Made by a program: the position numbers and the translations under genes. 55,038 nucleotides of DNA from Candidatus Colinaster equi. GTDB taxonomy: Bacteria > Bacillota > Clostridia > Lachnospirales > Lachnospiraceae. The notes under the pieces are model-generated. The model was given only the letters and a program-made list of their open reading frames with translations, did not search any database and was not told the DNA's origin. Of this stretch, positions 8,436 through 15,818 are shown piece after piece (position 1 is the first letter of the stretch; every line of letters begins with the position of its first letter). The DNA lies in NCBI GenBank assembly GCA_018064425.1, contig JAGHVF010000026.1:1-55038 (forward strand), given 5' to 3'.

Positions 8436-11432
8436 ATGGCAAGGGATTATTCTAACAGTGTAATTGATTTGTTTGAAGAGCAGGCGGAGGCGAATTCGGA
8501 GAAAATTGCCGTTGTCGGTTCAGGGAAAAAATATACATATAAAGCATTGAATGAAAGGGCTAATTCAGTAGCAAACACTCTTATTTCATTGGGAATAAAG
8601 CAAGAAGAAAGAGTTCTTATAGTACTGCCCAGAGTGATTGACAATTATGTAGCGAACCTTGGAATACTTAAAGCCGGGGGCGCGTTTGTAAATGCTTCGC
8701 CTTCATACCCGGCAGACAGGGTTTTGGACATATTTGAACAGGCAGGTTGTCGGTTTGTTATAACAAACAAAAATACATTATATGAAAATGCACAAATTTT
8801 TAAATCATTGAATGTTATACCACTTTTGATAGAACAGCTTATGTCGAATCGAAATATAAATAATCCCGGCATTGCTGTTTCTAAGAGCGGTCTCTGCTAT
8901 GTGATTTTTACATCGGGTTCCACCGGTAAACCCAAGGGAGTAATGATTGAACACGGCAACCTTGCAAACTTCCTTGCAAACGAGCCGGAAAATACGGAAA
9001 CGTATCTGATTGGCAGAAATGGTTCGGTAATGCTTGCAATGGCGCAGTTTACCTTTGATATGTCGATAATGGAAGAGTTTCTGGCGTTTTGTTTCGGAAT
9101 GACACTGGTTCTTGCAACGGAGGCGGAAATTCTTGATGCACGTCTTATTAATGATTTACTTACAGAGAATAAGGTTGATGCACTTATCGTTACACCGGCA
9201 TATCTTAATATGCTTATCGATATACCAATGCTAAATGCGGCGATTAAAAGTGTTAAAGTGATGGATTTTGGCGCAGAGGCGTTTCCACCGGCTTTATTTA
9301 CAAAAATCAGAAATGTTAATTCGGATGTATTGATTTTGAACGGATATGGACCGACTGAAGCAACAATAAGCTGTACAGTTAAGGTGATTGAATCTGAGGA
9401 TGATATTACTATCGGCTTCCCGAACGGAAATGTCTGCACATATATTGTTGATGATGAATTGAATGAAGTTGAAAACGGAGAAGAGGGTGAACTGTTAATA
9501 TGCGGTAAGGGTGTCGGAAGAGGATACATGAATCTTCCCGAGCAGACTGCAAAGTCATTTATTACTTTCCACGGAATGAAAGCATACAGAAGTGGTGATT
9601 TTGCCATAAAGAGACCGGATGGAGATATTGAGTACAGAGGAAGACGGGATTCACAGGTAAAACTTCGCGGCTTGAGAATCGAACTTGGCGAAATCGAAAC
9701 AGTTTTGGGCACTCATCCTGATATTAAGCACTGCGCGGCAATTGTATACGACAATAAACTTCTTGCTTTATATTACTCTCCTTCGGAAGAGTCTCTTGAT
9801 GAAAGTAAAGTGAGAGAGTATTTATCGGAACACCTTGCACATTATCTTATGCCTGATGTGATTGTAAAAATTGATGAAATGCCAATGACAGCTAATCAGA
9901 AGATTGATAGGGCGGCTCTTAAAAAACCGGACATTTGCGAAGAAACAGCGGTATTGCCTTCGAATGAATTTGAACGTCACCTGCTTGACATTTGTCTGAA
10001 GTTCTGCCCGGGAATGCAGGAAAGCATAACTGCAAATATTATTAATGCAGGCATTTCCTCACTGGAACTTATCGGACTTATTGCAACAATCGAATCAGAA
10101 TATATGGTAAGAATCAGCATTGGTGATGTCTTTTCAAATCCGACAGTTACAGAACTTGAAAAGTTTATTAAGAACTGCACAAGAAGAGAGGTTTTCAGAC
10201 CGAAGGATCGTTATCCTGTTTCAAAGAGTCAGATGATAACATATAATGATTCGATAAAAAGACCCGATGATATGTGCTGGAATTTGAATTATTATTACGA
10301 AATGCCGCTTTCAATAGACCCCAAGAGACTGGCAAAATCAATCACCGGCGCATTTGTTATCCATCCCGAGCTTCTTAGCACGTTTTCTCTTGAGGAAGGT
10401 ATTTTATGGCAGATACCGGCTGCTGATGAATTGATGTATTTTCCTGAAATAGTATATATATCCGACAAGGAGTGGGAAGAGATGAAACCGGGACTTGGCA
10501 AGGCGTTTAATATCACCTCCGATAAACTCCTGTTTGAACTTTGTATATATGTTACCGAAAGCAAAGTTATTTTATATGTTGATTTCGCCCATATAATAAT
10601 TGATGGTGATTCGTTGGATATTTTCTTAAGAGATGTCACACTACTTTATGAGAAAAGACAGATTGAACCGGAGGAAATGTCGGCTTATGAGTTGATTTTT
10701 GAGGAAGAAAAACAGTTAGAGGCATTCTATAATGATTGCAGAAATTATTACGAATCTCTTATTGATAAGAATGCTCAAATGAGGCCAATATCCCCAAGTA
10801 TTCATTCGGACAGACTTAACCCGTTTATAATGCGTCAGCTTAAAACAAAGATGCCGGACTTTAAGAAAATATGTGAAAAATATAACGTTTCTAACAATGT
10901 TATAGCTTCGGGAGCATTCGGATATGTACTTGCAAAAGAAGAGGGACTTAAGGAATCGCTTCATTCTGTTACATATAATAACAGATCTGATTCAAGTCTT
11001 GCTAATACTGCCGGATTCCTTTGTAAAAATCTTCCTATGTATTGTAGTATGAACGAAGACATGGACTGGTCGGAATACCTTAATATGATAAAAGATCAGA
11101 TGAGAAGGAATCTTATTTATCCTGCTACCGCAGAACAGTATATGCGTGACAGCAGACCGGAATATGTTGATAATCTTGTTGTCTTCCAGTCTGAGATGTC
11201 GGATGATTTTGCCATTGACGGTGTAACTGCAAAAGGCAGCATGGTGCAGCATCCCATAGAAGCAACTTCCTTTAAGATAGTTCTTCAATTATTCCCAATG
11301 GGTGATATGCTTATGGCTGTTCTTGTCATTGACCCAAAACTTTATGATGAGGACTTTGGAAATCACTTCCTTGACATGTTGGATGAAACATTTGAAAGCG
11401 TTATGAATGATGGGGAAACAAATGGACTATAG
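8436..11432 (+). CDS. Nonribosomal peptide synthetase, A-T-C module
   Basis: The start at 8436 is preferred over 8406 because GGAGGG (8424-8429) lies 6 nt ahead; this gives 998 residues. An adenylation domain (about 1-495) shows the A3 loop VIFTSGSTGKPKGVMIEHGN, A5 NGYGPTEATIS, A7 YRSGDF, A8 RGRRDSQVKLRGLRIELGE and A10 Lys in NQKIDRAALKKP. A carrier domain (about 505-580) has the pantetheine Ser in NAGISSLELIGL. A condensation domain (about 590-990) has AHIIIDG: the catalytic second His is kept but the first His is Ala. The order ending in C, with no thioesterase, means the product is probably handed to another acceptor rather than hydrolysed. The amino acid loaded cannot be told safely by eye. 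It overlaps the exporter gene, so the two are coupled. Confidence 0.9.
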   Translation: MARDYSNSVIDLFEEQAEANSEKIAVVGSGKKYTYKALNERANSVANTLISLGIKQEERVLIVLPRVIDNYVANLGILKAGGAFVNASPSYPADRVLDIFEQAGCRFVITNKNTLYENAQIFKSLNVIPLLIEQLMSNRNINNPGIAVSKSGLCYVIFTSGSTGKPKGVMIEHGNLANFLANEPENTETYLIGRNGSVMLAMAQFTFDMSIMEEFLAFCFGMTLVLATEAEILDARLINDLLTENKVDALIVTPAYLNMLIDIPMLNAAIKSVKVMDFGAEAFPPALFTKIRNVNSDVLILNGYGPTEATISCTVKVIESEDDITIGFPNGNVCTYIVDDELNEVENGEEGELLICGKGVGRGYMNLPEQTAKSFITFHGMKAYRSGDFAIKRPDGDIEYRGRRDSQVKLRGLRIELGEIETVLGTHPDIKHCAAIVYDNKLLALYYSPSEESLDESKVREYLSEHLAHYLMPDVIVKIDEMPMTANQKIDRAALKKPDICEETAVLPSNEFERHLLDICLKFCPGMQESITANIINAGISSLELIGLIATIESEYMVRISIGDVFSNPTVTELEKFIKNCTRREVFRPKDRYPVSKSQMITYNDSIKRPDDMCWNLNYYYEMPLSIDPKRLAKSITGAFVIHPELLSTFSLEEGILWQIPAADELMYFPEIVYISDKEWEEMKPGLGKAFNITSDKLLFELCIYVTESKVILYVDFAHIIIDGDSLDIFLRDVTLLYEKRQIEPEEMSAYELIFEEEKQLEAFYNDCRNYYESLIDKNAQMRPISPSIHSDRLNPFIMRQLKTKMPDFKKICEKYNVSNNVIASGAFGYVLAKEEGLKESLHSVTYNNRSDSSLANTAGFLCKNLPMYCSMNEDMDWSEYLNMIKDQMRRNLIYPATAEQYMRDSRPEYVDNLVVFQSEMSDDFAIDGVTAKGSMVQHPIEATSFKIVLQLFPMGDMLMAVLVIDPKLYDEDFGNHFLDMLDETFESVMNDGETNGL

Positions 11433-12756
11433 AATATCTGATCATTTTACAATGAAAAAAATGGCTGCATTTACATTTATGCCGATACTTACGATATTTC
11501 TCTGCTCGGTATATACGATTGTTGACGGCCTTTTTGTATCAAACTTCTGTAGGGAAACTGCTTTTGCGGGCATGAATATTTCTGCTGCATATACATTCCT
11601 TTTTGCTTCTTTCGGGTACATGATAGGAGAGGGCGGATGCGCACTCCTTGGTAAATATTTCGGTGAAAATAAAAATCGGGAAGCCAAGGAACTTTTTTCT
11701 CTGCTGATTATGTTTTCAATAGTGTTGGGAGTGATTTTGAGCCTTATAGCATTCTTTACTCTGGATGCTTTCCTTCATGCGCAGGGAGCAAAAGCGGAAC
11801 TTTTTTTAGAAGCAAGGGCATATGGAAGAATTTTGATTCTTGGATTTCCGGCATATATTCTTCAATTTGCTTTCCAACAGTTTTTGGTTGCGGCTGACAA
11901 GCCTCAGATGGGTGTTGCTTTTGCCCTAATTGCAGGAGTTGTAAATATTGGCTTTGATGCTTTGTTTATTGTTTACTTTGAAATTGGAGTAAGAGGTGCT
12001 GCAATTGCAACTGTTCTGGGACAGATTACGGGTGTAATTGTACCTCTTATATATATTCTGGGTAATAAAGAGTTTCCCCTTAAAATTGTAAGATTTAGTA
12101 TACGTGGACAATTGAAGGACCTTCTTAAGGTTTGCGCTAACGGGTCTTCCGAAATGCTGTCAAATGTAGCGGCACAGGTGGTAAGTATTTTGTATAATTC
12201 CGTGCTTGTTATGTTGTCCGGGGTGGAGGGCGTCAGTGCGTATTCGGTGCTTTTGTATGTTACCATGATTTTCTCATGCGTGTTTATGGGATATGACATG
12301 GGCGTGATTCCGATTGTCGCATATAATTTCGGAGCCAAAAATCAGGATGAATTACGAAACGTACGAAAGCAAAGTCAAAAACTTATTTTTATCTATTCAA
12401 TAACCTTAATTATCTTGGCAAATATACTTGCGACACCTATCTGCAGTGCATTCGTGGGATATAATTCAAAAATACTGCAAATGTCGATTATAGGTATTAG
12501 GATTATGTCCGCAGGGTATCTTGTAACAGGATACAATCTTTTCGGTTCGGCACTGTTTACGGGCCTTAATAACGGGGGGATTTCAGCTTTCCTTTCAGGA
12601 GTGAGGACGTTTGTGCTTCCGATTATTTGTCTCTATATTTTTTCGTGGCTGTTTGGAATGAACGGAGTATGGTATTCATTGCCTGTTACGGAAATACTGG
12701 CATTTATAATTACATTTATCACGATTAAGGTGAACAAAAAACATTACGCGTACTGA
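11422..12756 (+). CDS. MATE-family efflux transporter
   Basis: About 444 residues with twelve hydrophobic helices in two similar halves, for example TFMPILTIFLCSVYTIVDGL at the N-terminus and GIRIMSAGYLVTGYNLFGSA in the second half. MATE proteins export drugs or metabolites using sodium or proton gradients. The start at 11422 follows GGGG at 11412-11415; 11407 is possible but has no ribosome binding site. It overlaps the synthetase stop by 11 bp, so it is translated with the synthetase and may export its product or give self-protection; that link is inferred from position only. Confidence 0.88.
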   Translation: MDYRISDHFTMKKMAAFTFMPILTIFLCSVYTIVDGLFVSNFCRETAFAGMNISAAYTFLFASFGYMIGEGGCALLGKYFGENKNREAKELFSLLIMFSIVLGVILSLIAFFTLDAFLHAQGAKAELFLEARAYGRILILGFPAYILQFAFQQFLVAADKPQMGVAFALIAGVVNIGFDALFIVYFEIGVRGAAIATVLGQITGVIVPLIYILGNKEFPLKIVRFSIRGQLKDLLKVCANGSSEMLSNVAAQVVSILYNSVLVMLSGVEGVSAYSVLLYVTMIFSCVFMGYDMGVIPIVAYNFGAKNQDELRNVRKQSQKLIFIYSITLIILANILATPICSAFVGYNSKILQMSIIGIRIMSAGYLVTGYNLFGSALFTGLNNGGISAFLSGVRTFVLPIICLYIFSWLFGMNGVWYSLPVTEILAFIITFITIKVNKKHYAY

Positions 12757-12815
12757 ATAGTAGTTTCTGCAGTTGCTGTATCGCATTTGGGTTATTTTAC
12801 AAGATTATATAACTT

Positions 12816-12845
12816 TTGAAGAAACAGATGACTATAGTGTATAAT
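12816..12845 (+). promoter_or_regulatory. Predicted promoter of the membrane protein/peptide pair
   Basis: TTGAAG (12816-12821) and a perfect TATAAT (12840-12845) are separated by 18 bp. It falls after the MATE gene and about 130 bp before the next start codon, so the second half of the locus has its own promoter. Confidence 0.55.
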
Positions 12846-12975
12846 ATAATAGGTTGTTGTAAGAAATCTAAAGAAAATAAAATGTGGAGGTAAATCCTAC
12901 TATCTGAAATCTTCGAATCTGCTGCTTGCGGCGTATGAAGAAACGGATTTAGAATTTGGAACAGGAGGGAATTCA

Positions 12976-13620
12976 ATGGAAACGAACAATATACAAAATA
13001 AAAAGACTTCTATTTTTTTGAATATCATCGCGATGATCTTCAATTTGATGGCAATCGGGGGTGTGATTTTCAATTTTTTTGCAACGGACGAACGTCCCCT
13101 TATCGTTACAAATGTGATCACAATGATACTCTGTCTCGCGGTCATGTTTTATTGGGTGTATAACTACAGGACGCCTCACGGAAACGTCATAAGATATGTT
13201 ATATTGCTCTTTGCGTTTGTCCTTGCGTCGGATGTTTTTGTTAACCAAGGCATTTCAAAAGTTTGTTTGGCGCTGACGCTCGCCTCATGCGTCTTGGTCG
13301 CATATGCCGCAGGAAGGCTTGGCAAACCCAAGGTAATAATCATCCTTTTCTCAATCGTTGCCGCATTCCTTATCGCTATTATCGTTGCCGAGAGACTTAC
13401 ACCTCCCCCACAGGGCATTAACAATGATCCTGCAGTTCTCGGACTTCCCGAAGCTATGGCAAATTCGCCGGTTCCCGCTGGCCCGCCGGAAGGAAAGGGC
13501 GGAAAAATTGCAATGTTCAGTTTCAATCTTTCAAGACTTTTGCTTTGGCTCGCAGTCGGGACTTCGTATTTTGTCAGATATAAGTCCCATAAAGATGCAG
13601 GAGAGAAAAGGGAGAATTGA
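12976..13620 (+). CDS. Six-helix membrane protein of unknown function
   Basis: 214 residues, ATG preceded by AGGAGGG at 12962-12968. Six hydrophobic segments are visible (about 13-36, 43-66, 74-94, 96-113, 116-136, 182-199), with a Pro- and Gly-rich external or internal loop at about 143-175. I do not recognise the family. It ends 3 bp before the double-glycine peptide start, so the two are coupled and it may be an immunity or export partner for that peptide; this is inference. The frame is open upstream for about 40 codons (KSYYLKSSNLLLAAYEETDL) behind a second GGAGG at 12886-12890 but has no ATG, GTG or TTG there. By eye its base composition is more GC-rich than that of its neighbours. Confidence 0.75.
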   Translation: METNNIQNKKTSIFLNIIAMIFNLMAIGGVIFNFFATDERPLIVTNVITMILCLAVMFYWVYNYRTPHGNVIRYVILLFAFVLASDVFVNQGISKVCLALTLASCVLVAYAAGRLGKPKVIIILFSIVAAFLIAIIVAERLTPPPQGINNDPAVLGLPEAMANSPVPAGPPEGKGGKIAMFSFNLSRLLLWLAVGTSYFVRYKSHKDAGEKREN

Positions 13621-13623
13621 CCT

Positions 13624-13917
13624 TTGAAAACAAAAGAAGAATTGAACGCACTCAAAGAAGTTGAAACATTAAATAATAAACTTAAGGAATTAATCGATGA
13701 AGAGCTTGTTCAAGTTTCCGGTGGCGGACAAACGCCGGAGAATATCGATGGAATTGTTGGAATCTGCATGGAAATACTAAAGCGAATGGGGTTGTGTCCG
13801 ACAGAGGAATATGTCCGCTCAATGATTGAAGCCGGCGGAAGCACATTGCGTGATTGGGCGTTGAACAAATCGGGCGGCAACAAAATGGCAAATCTAATAC
13901 CGGTATTCAAGATGTGA
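13624..13917 (+). CDS. Double-glycine leader peptide, bacteriocin or RiPP precursor-like
   Basis: 97 residues from a TTG start with GGAG at 13611-13614, 9 nt upstream, coupled to the previous stop. The N-terminal part is a charged helix, KEELNALKEVETLNNKLKEL, followed by IDEELVQVSGGG, which has the form of a double-glycine export leader (E-L-x-x-V-S-G-G) as in class II bacteriocins and many peptide natural products. Cleavage after GG at about residue 33 would free a core of about 63 residues with two Cys (GICMEIL and GLCPTEE) and a Gly-rich C-terminal half. No C39 peptidase-transporter or known modifying enzyme is in the window. It may be a bacteriocin-like peptide or a quorum-type signal; the product is unproven. 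Confidence 0.7.
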   Translation: MKTKEELNALKEVETLNNKLKELIDEELVQVSGGGQTPENIDGIVGICMEILKRMGLCPTEEYVRSMIEAGGSTLRDWALNKSGGNKMANLIPVFKM

Positions 13918-13953
13918 TTGAAGCTTAATGCGTTTAACTCCATTCTGTTTTTC

Positions 13954-13982
13954 TTGTAAAATAATTGTACTTGGCATATAAC
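13954..13982 (+). promoter_or_regulatory. Predicted promoter of the condensation-like gene
   Basis: TTGTAA (13954-13959) and TATAAC (13977-13982) are spaced 17 bp, 32 bp before the GTG start at 14014. Confidence 0.5.
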
Positions 13983-14013
13983 AAAGCCAAAGTTACATCG
14001 GAGGAATGTTAGC

Positions 14014-15291
14014 GTGAAAAGAACGTTTGACAGTTATTGTCTTTATTCTATCTCTCAATTTTCAACATATGTTATACGAAACAGATTTACCATGAAAGAT
14101 GAAGTGGATGAGAATGCTTTAAGACGTGCAGTTAATATTGCTACAAGAAGATATCCGTATTTTATGGTAAAGCTTTCGTATGCGGAAGACGGTTCTTATA
14201 TATTTGAGCCGAATGATTCCGATATAGTGGTAATAAGAAGCGGAAAGAAAAATCCTGATTTGTGTACCGAGCAAGTGAATAATCATCTGTTATATGTTGA
14301 TTACGAAGGCAGGGATATATATTTCAATTTCAGCCATGCATTGGCCGGAGGAAAAGGCGTTACACCGTGGCTTATGACTTGTATATATCAGTATGTTGTA
14401 GAGAAATATAACGTATTGCCGAATGCACCGGCTATAAGAAAGCCGGATAGTGCAATGCTTCCGGATGAAAACGCAGTGGCAAAGTACGAACAATTTGAAG
14501 ATGCGGTATTGTATCAAAACAGTAAGCTAAAGCAAAATAGGGCATCTCTTGTAAAAGACTATATAAACGGTCTGTTTAATCCGTTTAAGAAATCGCATGA
14601 ATATTACATTTTTGAATTCAAACAGGAAGATATAATTAATTTGGTCAAGGGAAGTGACAATAGTGTAAATTCCTTTTTTGATATTCTGATGTTTCAAACG
14701 ATGTGTAAGGTACTTCCGGATAAAGGTGACATTATTATTGCGGAGACTGCACATAATCCGGTTGCCGATTTGGGAATTCCAAACACAAGAAACAATTATT
14801 TGTCGCATGTATTGATTCCATATTCCCGACAGATGGCTGACTGGGACATCGAAAAACTGGGAACTTTAACCAGAGGCGCAATTATACTTCAATCCGATTC
14901 TATGTATAGTTTGTATGAGTGCAAAAGACAATATAGATTTGATGAGGAAATTGATAAAGTAAACGGAAAAGCGGCAAAACAAAAGTATGCAAAGAAAAAC
15001 AGCCTTTCCCTGGGAAAAGACGCTACGCACGGAACATTTATTGTGAACTATACCGGATATATGGACTGGGGAGAGTTGGCTGATTATATTGAATCATACG
15101 TGCATATTGTAGACGGACACCAGTTACTTGAAATCTCCGCTTTGGGTGATCGAATTTTTTGTTGTTATCACCAGGTTATTCGTACGGACAAATATATAAA
15201 TGCATTTCAGGATATTTTAAGACAACATAATATTGAATACAAAATAAAAGGACCATTTAAGAAGAACCTTTGCAAACACAAATTGGATTAA
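14014..15291 (+). CDS. Stand-alone condensation/acyltransferase-like protein
   Basis: 425 residues from a GTG start, with GGAGG at 14000-14004. The N-terminal layout (FDSYCLYSISQ, a pairwise TRRYPYFMVKLSYAEDGS strand) and the central DIYFNFSHALAGGKGVTPWL resemble the chloramphenicol acetyltransferase/condensation fold, where HHxxxDG holds the catalytic His. Here the motif is SHALAGG: one His is kept but the Asp-Gly is AG-G. It could be an O- or N-acyltransferase acting on the peptide, or an inactive relative that only binds. It is transcribed with the synthetase locus in the same direction and is the third protein of this fold class type (after the NRPS C domain) in 7 kb. Confidence 0.6.
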   Translation: MKRTFDSYCLYSISQFSTYVIRNRFTMKDEVDENALRRAVNIATRRYPYFMVKLSYAEDGSYIFEPNDSDIVVIRSGKKNPDLCTEQVNNHLLYVDYEGRDIYFNFSHALAGGKGVTPWLMTCIYQYVVEKYNVLPNAPAIRKPDSAMLPDENAVAKYEQFEDAVLYQNSKLKQNRASLVKDYINGLFNPFKKSHEYYIFEFKQEDIINLVKGSDNSVNSFFDILMFQTMCKVLPDKGDIIIAETAHNPVADLGIPNTRNNYLSHVLIPYSRQMADWDIEKLGTLTRGAIILQSDSMYSLYECKRQYRFDEEIDKVNGKAAKQKYAKKNSLSLGKDATHGTFIVNYTGYMDWGELADYIESYVHIVDGHQLLEISALGDRIFCCYHQVIRTDKYINAFQDILRQHNIEYKIKGPFKKNLCKHKLD

Positions 15292-15340
15292 GAAGAGAAT
15301 TAGTAAATGGCAAGATGGTTTCCGTATGATATCACACAGG

Positions 15341-15376
15341 TGGTGCACCATGAATAAATATGGTATAATCATACCA
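15341..15376. promoter_or_regulatory. Two TGGT/ACCA dyads over the promoter of the DtxR-type gene
   Basis: TGGTGCACCA (15341-15350) is a perfect 10-bp palindrome and TGGTATAATCATACCA (15361-15376) has perfect 6-bp arms around AATC. The second one contains the -10 box TATAAT (15364-15369). Centres are 23 bp apart and both share TGGT and ACCA ends, so one dimeric regulator probably binds both and blocks transcription. The regulator encoded immediately downstream is the obvious candidate. Confidence 0.5.
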
Positions 15377-15406
15377 GTGTATGCACAAAATAGGTAGGGG
15401 ATATCA

Positions 15407-15775
15407 ATGAAAGAATCCGGAGAGATGTATCTAGAGACGATACTGTTGTTGTCCTATTCCAATGCTAAGGTGCGCTCTATTGATGTGGCAGCAGCACTTA
15501 AGGTGTCAAAGCCCAGTGTTAGCAGAGCGATGGGAGTGTTAAAGGGCGAAGAATATATAACGATTGATGATAAGGGATATATTTCGCTGACAACAGAAGG
15601 CCGAAGGGTGGCCGAGAATGTGTATGAGAGACATACAGTATTGTCGGAGGCATTGATGCAAATCGGTGTTGATGAAGATACAGCTGCTGAAGACGCATGT
15701 AAGATGGAACATGTTATCAGTGAAGCCAGTTTTGAAGCAATTAAACGGCATATGAATATGAATAAAAAAATGTAG
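15407..15775 (+). CDS. DtxR/MntR-family metal-dependent regulator
   Basis: 122 residues, short of the usual 140 for MntR. The N-terminal winged HTH (SGEMYLETILLLS, then VAAALKVSKPSVSRAMGVLK) is followed by the dimer and metal site region ERHTVLSEALMQIGVDEDTA then EDACKMEHVIS, which carries Glu, Cys and His residues at the places that bind Mn or Fe in the family. There is no SH3-like C-terminal domain. It is likely to repress metal uptake genes when iron or manganese is high; the feoAB operator-like dyad at 25343-25362 in this window is one possible target. It probably also controls itself through the dyads just upstream. Confidence 0.88.
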   Translation: MKESGEMYLETILLLSYSNAKVRSIDVAAALKVSKPSVSRAMGVLKGEEYITIDDKGYISLTTEGRRVAENVYERHTVLSEALMQIGVDEDTAAEDACKMEHVISEASFEAIKRHMNMNKKM

Positions 15776-15818
15776 GTATAATCGGTTGGGAGAATATATG
15801 TAGGGGGCTACACTATAG

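Noticed and set aside
8436-15291. Classical class II bacteriocin cluster
   Set aside because: No C39 ABC transporter or accessory protein gene was found; only the peptide itself is bacteriocin-like.
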